Part shown: positions 26,025 to 34,044 of the stretch, piece after piece
Layout: every line of letters starts with the position of its first letter
How positions within the stretch are numbered: the stretch's first letter is position 1
NCBI GenBank assembly: GCA_964567485.1
Contig: CAZMMX010000016.1
Span: 1-64,000 of the forward strand
DNA length: 64,000 nt
Source of the DNA: UBA1413 sp964567485
Lineage (GTDB): Bacteria; Bacteroidota; Bacteroidia; Bacteroidales; Prolixibacteraceae
Direction: 5' to 3'
Notes under the pieces: model-generated
The model's input: the letters and a program-made list of their open reading frames with translations, nothing else
The model's database searches: none
Told to the model about the DNA's origin: nothing
Program-made: the position numbers and the translations under genes

Positions 26025-28219
26025 GAAAATTCACCAGGCATAACCTCCCCCTTCAGGTGGAAGGATTCCTGAACAGCTATTCCCAGGTCTTCTTCTCCGA
26101 TGACCGTCTGCTCTCGGTGATCCTGCTTCTGGTCAGCTTCATCGATCCCCGGGCTGGACTGGCAGGCGCCCTGGCCGTGGTCGTGAGCAACATGGCTGCA
26201 CAAAGTATGGGGTTTTATAGCTGGACCATCCGCAAGGGATATTACGGATATAACAGTCTGCTGGTGGGTCTGGGCTTCGGCCTCACCTTTCAGCCGGGCC
26301 TCGCCTTCATCCTGCTGCTCCTGGCAGCCGCCCTGCTCACCTTCTTCTTCACGGTCGTCATCCAGGGTATCTTCTTTAAATATGACCTCCCCACCCTGAG
26401 TATCCCCTTCCTGCTGGGCTTCTGGCTCCTGCTCCTGGCCTCGGGACAATTTACAGCCCTGGGGCTTAGCGAAAGGGGCATCTTCGTGAATAACGAGCTC
26501 TTTGCCCTGGGAGGCAAGGGATTGATCGACCTGACAGACCATTTCAACAAGGTCATCAGCGCCCCGGCCGTGCGTACCTATCTTTTCTCCCTGGGAGCCA
26601 TCTTCTTCCAGTATAACCTCATGGCAGGAATCCTGATTGCCCTGGGAATGCTCTTCTGGTCCCGCATCGCCTTTACCCTTTCGGTGATCGGTTTTTTCCT
26701 CGCATGGGTATTTTACCGGATTACCGGAGCCGACATCTCAGCCCTGGGATACAGCTATATCGGCTTTAACTATATCCTGACCAGCATTGCCCTGGGCGGT
26801 TTTTTCATCATCCCCACCCGGTGGTCTTACCTCTGGCTGATATGGCTGCTTCCCCTAGTCATCATCGTCACCGTCAGTTTTCAGCAACTCTTCACCCTTT
26901 TCCGGCTGGGCGTTTACGCCCTTCCCTTTAACATTGTGGTCCTCACCTTCCTTTATGTTTTGAAAATCAGGGAAAAGCCAGGCGAACGGCTGGTGGAAAC
27001 CACCATCCAGCATTACTCTCCCGAGAAGAACCTCTACCACCAGCATATCACTTCCCACCGTTTTTATTCACCGCTACAACTTCCGGTATCCCTGCCGGTC
27101 ATGGGAGAATGGTCGGTCAGTCAGGCCTTTCACGGAGAACACACCCACAAGGGGGAGTGGGCGCATGCCTGGGATCTGGTCATCACCGGCAATAATGGGG
27201 AGCAATTCCGGGGAGAGGGGTTGGTCCTTCGCGACTATTTCTGCTATGAGAAACCGGTGGTGGCTGCCGCCGACGGCACCGTCGCCGACCTTACCGACGG
27301 CATCCCCGACAACCTGATCGGCGACAGCAATTTGCAGCGCAACTGGGGCAACAGCATCGTTCTGCAACATGGGGAGCATCTCTTCTCCCAGGTGAGCCAC
27401 CTGAAACCGGGATCCCTGAAAGTAAAAAAGGGGGATGCGGTAAAAAGAGGTGAGATTATCGCCCTGTGCGGGAATTCAGGACGTTCCCCCTACCCTCACC
27501 TGCACTTCCAGATCCAGGAAACTCCCCATATCGGCAGTAAGACCCTCTCCTACCCGCTGTCGGACTACCTGCTGTCACAAAATGGTCAGCTGGGCCTCAG
27601 AACCCATGCCATCCCCTGCGAAGGAGAGAAAATCACCGCCATACAAAACCACCCTCTCTTTGAAAAAGCTTTTCACTTCCTTCCCGGCCGGAAATTCACC
27701 TTCGAAGTGACCGGAGAAGCTCCCCGATGGCTCCAGGGGGCGCACCTCTGGGAGATCAAAACCGACGAATACAACAACAGCTATTTCCAATGCCATCGCA
27801 CAGGAGCCATAGCCTATTTCCACAACAACGGGAATATCCACTGGTTCCTCAACTTCACCGGCTCCCGAAAGTCTCTCCTCTACTATTTCTACCTTGGCTT
27901 CTACAAGGTGATGACTGGATATTACCAGGGGGTCACCATCGAAGATGAACTGCCCCCCAATAAGGTATACTCCAAGGGAGAGCTTTTCCTGCAGGACTTC
28001 ATCGCGCCTTTTTACATCTGGAAGAAAGCCGGCTACACCCTGACCTACCTCCGTCTCGAGGATGACTTCTATGCCTCTTCGGCATTCCTGGAGGCCACCG
28101 TCGGAAAAGGTCACGGTGAAAACCTCAGTTTTTCCATCATGCTGAAGGGGGCTTGCATTTCAGAATTCAGCGTTCATGACCAAACAAAACATTTCAAAGC
28201 CTCATGTACAGAATCCTGA
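26021..28219 (+). CDS. Urea-transporter-like membrane domain fused to M23 peptidase domain
   Basis: 732 residues. The first 310 residues contain about ten hydrophobic segments and urea-transporter-like features: RKGYYGYNSLLVGLGFG, a repeated half with SYIGFNYILTSIALGGFF, and ALPFNIVVL. Residues about 350-490 form an M23/LytM-type metallopeptidase, with zinc ligands likely in AHAWDL and PHLHFQIQ and the typical GDAVKRGEIIALCGNSGRS. A C-terminal domain (about 500-732) is unknown. The peptidase follows the last membrane segment, so it may act on peptidoglycan or on a peptide product. The channel may carry urea or another small amide or polar solute. Overlaps both neighbours (4 bp and 16 bp). Confidence 0.83.
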   Translation: MRKFTRHNLPLQVEGFLNSYSQVFFSDDRLLSVILLLVSFIDPRAGLAGALAVVVSNMAAQSMGFYSWTIRKGYYGYNSLLVGLGFGLTFQPGLAFILLLLAAALLTFFFTVVIQGIFFKYDLPTLSIPFLLGFWLLLLASGQFTALGLSERGIFVNNELFALGGKGLIDLTDHFNKVISAPAVRTYLFSLGAIFFQYNLMAGILIALGMLFWSRIAFTLSVIGFFLAWVFYRITGADISALGYSYIGFNYILTSIALGGFFIIPTRWSYLWLIWLLPLVIIVTVSFQQLFTLFRLGVYALPFNIVVLTFLYVLKIREKPGERLVETTIQHYSPEKNLYHQHITSHRFYSPLQLPVSLPVMGEWSVSQAFHGEHTHKGEWAHAWDLVITGNNGEQFRGEGLVLRDYFCYEKPVVAAADGTVADLTDGIPDNLIGDSNLQRNWGNSIVLQHGEHLFSQVSHLKPGSLKVKKGDAVKRGEIIALCGNSGRSPYPHLHFQIQETPHIGSKTLSYPLSDYLLSQNGQLGLRTHAIPCEGEKITAIQNHPLFEKAFHFLPGRKFTFEVTGEAPRWLQGAHLWEIKTDEYNNSYFQCHRTGAIAYFHNNGNIHWFLNFTGSRKSLLYYFYLGFYKVMTGYYQGVTIEDELPPNKVYSKGELFLQDFIAPFYIWKKAGYTLTYLRLEDDFYASSAFLEATVGKGHGENLSFSIMLKGACISEFSVHDQTKHFKASCTES

Positions 28220-29544
28220 TCTTCTTGCTGTTTCTGGCCCTGATCGCCGGAGCTCTTGTTCCGGGGGTCACCGCCCAGCCTTCTGCCGCGGTGACCGATT
28301 CCATTACCTGGAAGCTTTATAACGACAAAGCCTGGCAGGCGTTGCTTGAAGAGGCCGACAGGGCCATCAAAGAGGATATCGATTTTTACTATCTGCGCGT
28401 CAGGGCGGGCGTGGCAGCCTGGGAGCTGAAAAAATACCGCAAGGCGGCAGAACACCTGGGAAAAGCCCGGCAGGAATATGCGCATGACGATTTCACCAAT
28501 GGTTATCTCTACTCATCCCTGCTTCTGGCAGGTCGTGAGGATGAAGCCCGCCAACTGGCCGGACTTCTTCCTGAGGAGACGGTGAAACAGCTGGGGATAA
28601 AATCCCCGGGGCTCCTCAACAGCCTGTCGGCCGGGGCCCTCCTTGCCATCAACAGAGACCATGCACGTCTGGAGGAAGAGAGTATTGCCGTGGGAAGCTT
28701 CCTTAACTACAGAAGCATCCTTCGCCGGCAGTGGTACAAAAATGCAGGAGTGGACCTCCATCTTTCACCGGGAGTCAACCTTTACCAGAACTTCAGCCAC
28801 ATCTCCATCGCCCGCACCCAGCATTTCACCTCAGCGCCCGACCAGTTCGACGCCCTGGTGGAAACGACGGCATCGCAGTTCCAGTGGACCGTGCAGGGGC
28901 GCTCCCTTCTGGGAAAAGGGTGGAGCACCTTTGTGTCGGCCTCGCTGTTATGGGGAGAGAGTCCCTATCACCTGCTCGTGGAGGTCACCCCCGGACAATA
29001 CGGCTTCTCCGAAACCTCCTTCAGAATAAGTGATCAGCTCATTAGTGCAGGAATAGCCTGCGAAATGAGGACCATCAGGCCGCAGATGTCGGTGACCCTC
29101 GGGAATGTCAACGGCTTCAGCCAGGCACAAGCCAACGGCCAGCTGGCCGTCTATCCCCTGGGAAACCTCAACTTTTACCTGGTGACCGATGCTTCCCTGC
29201 ACCACGATGAGAGCTCAAAGAGCATGAAAACGGTCTTCAGCCAGAAGGCAGCCCTGAAAACCGGACCTTTCTGGCTGATCGGGGAGGCCACCCGGGGCTC
29301 CATCTCCAATTTCAGCGCCGCAGAAGGAATGGTGGTCTACAATATTCCGGAGACCATCAGGGGAATGACGGGGGCTACCCTCTGGATCCCCCTCATGGAC
29401 TACCGGATGGAGCTGTCGCTGCGGTACCTCGTCACCGAAAAAAAAGGTACAACTTTTGTGTATAGCAACACGGTAGACTATCTCAGTAACAGCTACCACT
29501 TTAATGATCACAGTATTCTAATTAACCTGAAATGGAATTTTTGA
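28204..29544 (+). CDS. TPR plus outer-membrane beta-barrel protein (YaiO-like)
   Basis: 446 residues. A signal peptide (MYRILIFLL...GVTAQ) is followed by short TPR-like helices (about 35-150: AWQALLEEADRAI, KKYRKAAEHLGKARQEY) and then alternating amphipathic beta-strands (about 165-446) ending in LKWNF, as outer-membrane barrels do. It is probably an outer-membrane pore or scaffold. The start lies inside the preceding gene (16 bp) and its end overlaps the next TPR gene (13 bp), so translation is tightly coupled. This suggests that export across the inner membrane and passage over the outer membrane belong to one system. Confidence 0.72.
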   Translation: MYRILIFLLFLALIAGALVPGVTAQPSAAVTDSITWKLYNDKAWQALLEEADRAIKEDIDFYYLRVRAGVAAWELKKYRKAAEHLGKARQEYAHDDFTNGYLYSSLLLAGREDEARQLAGLLPEETVKQLGIKSPGLLNSLSAGALLAINRDHARLEEESIAVGSFLNYRSILRRQWYKNAGVDLHLSPGVNLYQNFSHISIARTQHFTSAPDQFDALVETTASQFQWTVQGRSLLGKGWSTFVSASLLWGESPYHLLVEVTPGQYGFSETSFRISDQLISAGIACEMRTIRPQMSVTLGNVNGFSQAQANGQLAVYPLGNLNFYLVTDASLHHDESSKSMKTVFSQKAALKTGPFWLIGEATRGSISNFSAAEGMVVYNIPETIRGMTGATLWIPLMDYRMELSLRYLVTEKKGTTFVYSNTVDYLSNSYHFNDHSILINLKWNF

Positions 29545-30149
29545 GATTTTTCCTCGTTGTTCCGCTGTTATGGCTTTCCCTGGGTGCGCAGGGGCAATAC
29601 AGCGATGCCGTGCTGAAAGCCTTTGAGAGCAGCTACACCGCCGAAAAAGGAGGAGACTTCAAAAAGGCAGCCTCCCTCCTGAAAAACGGGTACCAGGAAA
29701 ATTCCTACGAATTCAACCTGCGGTTGGGATGGCTGACCTACAATGCGGGGGAATTCGCGGAATCAGAAAGATACTACCGGAAAGCCCTGGAAATCCTCCC
29801 TTATTCCGAGGAGGCCAGGCACGGACTGATTCTTCCGCTGACCGCCCGCGGTAAGTGGAATGAAGTGATCGCCATTTATGAGAAAATCCTGGAGAACAAT
29901 CCCGGAAGCACCGTGGCCCTGTACCGCCTGGGCATGGTCCACTATAACCGGAAGGAGTGGTCCCAGGCAGCCCGGCACTTCCAGAAGGTGGTGGACCTTT
30001 ACCCTTTTCACTATGACGGACTGCTGATGCTGGCCTGGACCAGCCTGCAACTGGGAAAAACCCGCGAAGCCAGGATTCTCTTCAACAAGGTGTTGCTTTA
30101 CTCCCCCGGTGACAAATCAGCCCTCGAGGGGCTGAAAGTGCTCAATTAG
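29532..30149 (+). CDS. Periplasmic TPR protein
   Basis: 205 residues. A signal peptide (LRFFLVVPLLWLSLGAQGQ) is followed by about five tetratricopeptide repeats, for example EFNLRLGWLTYNAGEFAESERYYRKAL and TVALYRLGMVHYNRKEWSQAARHFQKVV. It probably acts as a protein-protein scaffold in the periplasm, partnering the beta-barrel protein encoded just upstream (13-bp overlap). It is the last gene of the PqqD/ATP-grasp/decarboxylase operon; after it the direction of transcription changes. Confidence 0.75.
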   Translation: MEFLRFFLVVPLLWLSLGAQGQYSDAVLKAFESSYTAEKGGDFKKAASLLKNGYQENSYEFNLRLGWLTYNAGEFAESERYYRKALEILPYSEEARHGLILPLTARGKWNEVIAIYEKILENNPGSTVALYRLGMVHYNRKEWSQAARHFQKVVDLYPFHYDGLLMLAWTSLQLGKTREARILFNKVLLYSPGDKSALEGLKVLN

Positions 30150-30186
30150 GGAGATGTGACAAAGTGGGGAGATCATTACGAAAGCC

Positions 30187-30240
30187 ATAAAACAGAAACG
30201 GGAACCATCATCTCTGATCGTTCCCGTCTCACTGTATTCG
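30187..30240 (-). terminator. Minus-strand terminator; repeat copy 1
   Basis: The hairpin ACGGGAAC (30198-30205) with GTTCCCGT (30220-30227) is followed on the minus strand by a T-rich tract. It probably terminates the methyltransferase transcript. About 54 bp, including the flank matching ATTCGA, closely match 31225-31278. Compared with that copy, a stem base pair changes from C-G to T-A on both arms. Confidence 0.65.
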
Positions 30241-30248
30241 AGCTGAGT

Positions 30249-30267
30249 GATCAACAACTGTTGATAA
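30249..30267. repeat. Palindrome, related copy at 31864-31887
   Basis: ATCAACA and TGTTGAT face each other two bases apart, extended by AAAC on one side. A related palindrome lies upstream of the ncRNA promoter. The half-site TGTTGATAA is one base from an inverted DnaA box, probably by chance. Confidence 0.4.
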
Positions 30268-30362
30268 ACACCGACCAGCGACAGGCCAACGCGCCCCCCT
30301 GCCGGGTTGGGTGCGAACAGATTCTAAATCCTGATTTACAGGATATTATCATGCCCTATACG

Positions 30363-31181
30363 CTATAAGGGGTCGTTTTTACGGGCGATGACCACCAGTT
30401 CCTGGTCGGCGTCGAACCAGGAGAGAGCCCGGCGGACCACCCTGTTCAGGAAAAAGGCGGGAGAAAAGGGGCCCTTCATCAGGAGGGGGTAGTTCTGGCG
30501 GACCACGGTGAACCCCTGACGGGTGAGCAGCTTCCGGAGAGAGGGATAGTCGAAATAAACGAAATGTTCGGTTCCCACGCCCTGCCGGGAATAAAAACGA
30601 TGGCTCCCCCGTCCCTTTTCCGAACGACGATAGCGGGAATTGGGAACCACAATCAGGAAAAGCCCTCCGGTATTCAGCATATCATGGCCCCACTGCGTCA
30701 CATAAAAGGGATCTTCAAAATGTTCCAGCACATGCTGCATGAACAGAAGGTCGAATTTTTCCCCCCGGTCTTTGATTTCTTCCAGGGTGAGGGTTTCAGC
30801 ATTTAGTCCGCAGCTGCGGCAATATTCAGTGGCATAGGGACTGATATCGCTCCCCAAATGACGGATTCCCCTGCGGCGGGCAGCCTCCAGGGTGTTACCC
30901 ACGGAACATCCCACTTCCAGTAAGCTGGTGATCGCCGGGTGAACCTCCCTGGCCATATCGATCAGCCATCCCGATTTTCTGATTTTGTGTTTCCGGTTTT
31001 TCAGGTAGTTCTTAGAGGTGAAATAGGAGTCGTCGTAGCGCTTCACCAGGTGCAGCGAGGCGGGGTCCCTCCAGATAATGCCACAGGAGCGGCATCTCAC
31101 GAAACGCAGTTCCTCATCTTCGGCATAGCATTCCTGTGCCGAAGGGTCGCAACCGAGATAGCCGGTACATTTCAGAGTCAT
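30363..31181 (-). CDS. Class I SAM-dependent methyltransferase
   Basis: About 272 residues from the ATG at 31181. The frame extends upstream to 31265, but that start would precede the -7 box at 31216-31223. The N-terminus has four cysteines, including VRCRSCGIIWRDP, as in a zinc-binding knuckle found in many small-molecule and surface-glycan methyltransferases. The SAM fold follows: SLLEVGCSVGNTLEAA (motif I), LGSDISP, FDLLFMQHVLEHFEDP and GGLFLIVVPN. The substrate is unknown, perhaps a sugar or lipid head group. It has its own promoter and a downstream terminator, with the ncRNA gene upstream on the same strand. Confidence 0.82.
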   Translation of the reverse strand: MTLKCTGYLGCDPSAQECYAEDEELRFVRCRSCGIIWRDPASLHLVKRYDDSYFTSKNYLKNRKHKIRKSGWLIDMAREVHPAITSLLEVGCSVGNTLEAARRRGIRHLGSDISPYATEYCRSCGLNAETLTLEEIKDRGEKFDLLFMQHVLEHFEDPFYVTQWGHDMLNTGGLFLIVVPNSRYRRSEKGRGSHRFYSRQGVGTEHFVYFDYPSLRKLLTRQGFTVVRQNYPLLMKGPFSPAFFLNRVVRRALSWFDADQELVVIARKNDPL

Positions 31182-31215
31182 GTGCAATAGATGAGAAAGT
31201 GAGATCTGGTGGGGA

Positions 31216-31223
31216 CAAATATA
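31216..31223 (-). promoter_or_regulatory. -7 box for the methyltransferase gene
   Basis: On the minus strand the sequence is TATATTTG, an exact TAnnTTTG match 34 bp before the ATG at 31181. It lies directly after the ncRNA terminator, so the methyltransferase is not dependent on read-through. It also decides the start codon. Confidence 0.6.
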
Positions 31224-31225
31224 TA

Positions 31226-31776
31226 TAAAACACAAATGGGAACCATCATCGCTGATAGTTCCCATTTCACTGCATTCGACCGGAGTTTCCTGCGGTGTCA
31301 GGCTACGGTTATTTCAACCGGCTTCGTTCCCCTGGGGAGGCTTGCGCCACCTTGCTGAAAACTCGGCCCTGATCTTTCCTCGCGGTGTGTTACCACCGTG
31401 ATTCCTGATCGTCCGTCGCTCTTCTTCCGGATTTCTCTTTCTGAAGCCTTGGCGGACAGAGCGTCCTCTTGACATTCGTACGGGCGGCATTGCTGTCTCC
31501 CTCCGATTGTGGTCCGTTCCGGGTTTGCACCCTTCCCGGTCCCGGAAAGTTTTCTGAGACCGAAGTCTCTTTATTCTCTTTCCCCCGTCAGACTCAACCT
31601 TCCAAAGAACACCTTGCGGTGGCTGGCGTTTGTCGGCTTCTTCCGGTGTTACCCTTCATTGGCCGGCTCCGGCTCTTCCGGTAAGCGGGCTTTCACCCGT
31701 GCGGTCAGTTCCCCAGGCCACTTAAGTCCTGCTTCTCTTTCCCTTACTTTCGGAGCTGTTTTTTATCGCTCACCTG
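31226..31776 (-). ncRNA. Candidate large structured non-coding RNA, about 550 nt, family unknown
   Basis: Read on the minus strand, this stretch has a promoter (31783-31814) and ends in a hairpin (31236-31265) followed by a U-rich tract. Between them are compact hairpins. Four have GNRA loops: 31686-31699 (GAAA), 31610-31621 (GCAA), 31521-31532 (GCAA) and 31336-31351 (GCAA). One, GAGAC-UUCG-GUCUC at 31556-31569, has a UUCG loop. Other stems lie at 31306-31320, 31383-31398 and 31454-31466. Only the minus-strand RNA has these stable tetraloops; the complement would have UUUC, UUGC and CGAA. The conserved core words of RNase P RNA, tmRNA and SRP RNA were not found. Overlapping plus-strand open frames look spurious. 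Confidence 0.6.
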
Positions 31777-31782
31777 ATGAAA

Positions 31783-31814
31783 CAAATATACCATCCATTT
31801 TCCTCTTTTCCAAA
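31783..31814 (-). promoter_or_regulatory. Promoter of the candidate ncRNA
   Basis: On the minus strand TTTG (31811-31814) and TATATTTG (31783-31790) are separated by 20 bp, an almost ideal Bacteroidota housekeeping promoter (TTTG-N19-21-TAnnTTTG). Transcription should start near 31776. Confidence 0.7.
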
Positions 31815-31863
31815 CTTTTCAGCAACTATTTCACCCCAAAGAAACCAACCTGCTATTCACACA

Positions 31864-31887
31864 GTTTATCAACAATTGTTAATAAAC
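31864..31887. repeat. 24-bp near-perfect palindrome
   Basis: GTTTATCAACAA pairs with TTGTTAATAAAC with one mismatch. It lies about 50 bp upstream of the ncRNA promoter and resembles the palindrome at 30249-30267. Towards the next gene, two GC hairpins (CGGGG-CTT-CCCCG near 31903 and one near 31925) could terminate the protease gene. Confidence 0.45.
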
Positions 31888-31942
31888 CGGAAGTGACGGA
31901 TAGCGGGGCTTCCCCGAAAGTGGCCCCTGCCTGGGGCGCTGA

Positions 31943-32638
31943 TTAATCATCCCGGCCTGTGAGCATGCCAACATAGTAGAGCAGCATGGCCAGGGAGGAG
32001 AGGGCGGCGATTACATAGGTAGAGGCGGCCCATCCCAGGGCTTCTTTAGCCTTTCCCTGCGACATGGAATTGGTAATACCGGCAGATGAAAGCCAGGCCA
32101 AAGCCCTGCGGCTGGCGTCGAACTCCACAGGAAGGGTGATAAAAGCAAAGAGGGTAAAAATGGCGTACCCGATCACAATGATGATCAGAGCGGTTTGCAT
32201 CGGGATCAGATTTCCCAGCAGGAAAGATCCGAAGAAGAGCACCATGAACATGATATTCATCACCCGGGAGGTCACATTCTGCACCGGCACCAGGGTACTG
32301 CGCAGTTCCAGCCAGGCATATCCCCGGGCATGCTGCAGGGCATGGCCCGTCTCATGGGCGGCCACGGCGGCGGCCGCCACACTGCGGCCGTTAAAAACAT
32401 CGGGACTCAGATTAACGGTCTTCGTCAACGGATTATAATGATCTGTCAACTGTCCGGGCACCGAAGTCACCTTCACATCGTAACAACCGTTTTCATTGAG
32501 CATCTTCCGGGCCAGTTCACTGCCGCTCAGATTCCCGGCTATGGGAATGGTGGAATACTCCCTGAATTTCGCCTTAAGCCGGTTCCCGGCAATCAGGCTC
32601 AAAATAAAAAAGAAACCAAATATGATCCAAAGTAACAT
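31943..32638 (-). CDS. YugP-type membrane zinc metallopeptidase
   Basis: 231 residues of the neutral zinc metallopeptidase family represented by YugP. An N-terminal transmembrane helix (about 1-18) precedes the zinc-binding HExxH as AAHETGHALQH (about residues 92-102). Two or three more hydrophobic helices follow (about 125-170 and 205-225). A downstream glutamate in PVEFDASRRAL is a plausible third zinc ligand. The physiological substrate of this family is not established. Gene length is normal. It may be transcribed with the small membrane ORF upstream. Confidence 0.85.
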   Translation of the reverse strand: MLLWIIFGFFFILSLIAGNRLKAKFREYSTIPIAGNLSGSELARKMLNENGCYDVKVTSVPGQLTDHYNPLTKTVNLSPDVFNGRSVAAAAVAAHETGHALQHARGYAWLELRSTLVPVQNVTSRVMNIMFMVLFFGSFLLGNLIPMQTALIIIVIGYAIFTLFAFITLPVEFDASRRALAWLSSAGITNSMSQGKAKEALGWAASTYVIAALSSLAMLLYYVGMLTGRDD

Positions 32639-32661
32639 AACCCTGTTTTTTTCTGATTCAA

Positions 32662-32841
32662 CTAATACATTAAGGTGATTCTCTCAAATAAAATGCCAAA
32701 GAACAGTAGGGAAACGAAGCACCCCGAAATGACAAAACCCAGCGGCATGGCGTACCTCAACAAAGACAAATTGGCAGCTCCTTTGGTTTTGCTGACGCCT
32801 GAATAAAACCGGATTTCGCGCCACACCGTTTGAATACCCAT
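32662..32841 (-). CDS. Small membrane protein, 59 residues, unknown
   Basis: An open frame from ATG (32841) to TAG (32662) encodes a basic N-terminus (MGIQTVWREIRFYSG) and one or two hydrophobic segments (PLGFVISGCFVSLLFFGILF). It fills most of the gap between the protease gene and the CDF transporter and lies on the same strand as both. It is short and not recognised, so it may not be real; the clear membrane pattern and compact fit are the support. Confidence 0.45.
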   Translation of the reverse strand: MGIQTVWREIRFYSGVSKTKGAANLSLLRYAMPLGFVISGCFVSLLFFGILFERITLMY

Positions 32842-32932
32842 AACCCCTGACTCCTGGTGAGTCCCGGCGATTTTTCTTTATCAGGGTTCATGTCACTGGC
32901 AATAGCTGATCCGTACTGTAATTCCCTATGGA

Positions 32933-33844
32933 CTATTCATCGGTCACGTCGGGTTCAAAGAAAACCCACTGGATATCGGGATTGGCTTCCTTCAAGGCGG
33001 CTTCGCAGAGGTTAATGGCCCTAATCAGCGCATCGACCGAACCCGCGGCCTTCATCCTGGCTTTCACCGCCACCATGATGCGGGGGCCCAACTGAAGGGT
33101 AATCAGGTGAAGCACATGGTCGATTTCAGGCCTCTCTTCCAGGATCTGGCGAATATGTTCCCGCGTTTCATCATCGGAACTCTGGCCGATCAGCAAACTT
33201 TTTACCTTATAAGCCAGGAAGAAAGAGATGATAATCAAAAGTACGCCGATGCCGATGCTCCCAATGGCATCGAACACAGGGTTGCCGGTGATGACGGAGA
33301 GCACCACGGCCAAAAGGGCAAAACTCAAACCCAGCAAGGCGGCCGTATCCTCTCCCAAGACCACGATAAGCTCACTCTGACGGCTGCTCTTCACCCATTT
33401 CCACAAGGAGATGTTATGTTTTACCTTTTTGATTTGGGTGAGACAGCCCCACAGGGAAGCGGCTTCGAGCAGAAGGCTTACCGAGAGGACAGCCACCGCG
33501 ATCATCGGACTTCGCAGTCCCTCATGTGCGCCAATCTTATGGATGCCCTCGTAAACGGAAAACAAGCCGCCCATACTGAACAGGATCAGGGCTACGATGA
33601 ACGACCAGAAGTAGATTTCCTTTCCGTACCCCAGGGGATGCTCGGTATCGGGACCTTTTTTCGCAGCCTTCAGTCCGAAAAACAGGAGCCCCTGATTTCC
33701 GCAATCGGCATAGGAGTGGATGGCCTCGGCCAGCATGGCTCCGGAACCGGTGATGATGGCTGCTGCCGTCTTGGTGATGGCAATACCCAAATTGGCCAGC
33801 AAGGCAAATAAAATCGATTTTACAGAAGAAGCATGATGTGACAT
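32933..33844 (-). CDS. Cation diffusion facilitator (CDF) transporter
   Basis: 303 residues. Inner-membrane proton-coupled exporter of divalent metal ions such as zinc, iron, cobalt or manganese. Six transmembrane segments are visible up to about residue 215. TM2 carries HSYADCGNQ (usual family pattern HS..D..N), a loop has EHPLGYGKEIYFWS, and TM5 has PVFDAIGSIGIG with the second conserved Asp. A C-terminal cytoplasmic ferredoxin-like domain (about 220-300) follows. Because the TM2 site has Asp before Cys rather than the common H-x3-D zinc arrangement in both helices, metal choice is not certain. Confidence 0.88.
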   Translation of the reverse strand: MSHHASSVKSILFALLANLGIAITKTAAAIITGSGAMLAEAIHSYADCGNQGLLFFGLKAAKKGPDTEHPLGYGKEIYFWSFIVALILFSMGGLFSVYEGIHKIGAHEGLRSPMIAVAVLSVSLLLEAASLWGCLTQIKKVKHNISLWKWVKSSRQSELIVVLGEDTAALLGLSFALLAVVLSVITGNPVFDAIGSIGIGVLLIIISFFLAYKVKSLLIGQSSDDETREHIRQILEERPEIDHVLHLITLQLGPRIMVAVKARMKAAGSVDALIRAINLCEAALKEANPDIQWVFFEPDVTDE

Positions 33845-34044
33845 GAAGCAATTCTTTTCAGGGTGTCAAACGGAGCATAGAACGGTGTTGTAACAATCAA
33901 CCAAAATACACTTTTTCTTTTCACGATGATGAGTAAAGCGATTGTTTGAATCGGTTAAATTTCTTTTATTTGAGCAATTGCCGGCAAGTGTTGCCGTGCC
34001 GGAGGAATCTCCGCTGAAACCTTTGAACTGTCATATACAAACTG

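Noticed and set aside
31182..31265. Longer N-terminus of the methyltransferase
   Set aside because: This start lies upstream of the -7 box at 31216-31223 and inside the terminator hairpin of the ncRNA.
31226..31776. RNase P RNA, tmRNA, SRP RNA or a group II intron as identity of the structured RNA
   Set aside because: The conserved core words of these RNAs were not found by eye, and there is no reverse transcriptase or clear domain V. Only a covariance-model search can close this.
30249..31887. DnaA-box-like motifs (TTATCAACA) as a replication origin
   Set aside because: There are only two palindromes, each one base off the consensus, with no dnaA, no AT-rich unwinding region and no clustered boxes.
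31509..31946. A 145-codon plus-strand open frame (and a 71-codon one at 31469-31684)
   Set aside because: It covers the hairpin-rich region, has no recognisable domain, and the promoter, terminator and tetraloops point to a minus-strand RNA instead.
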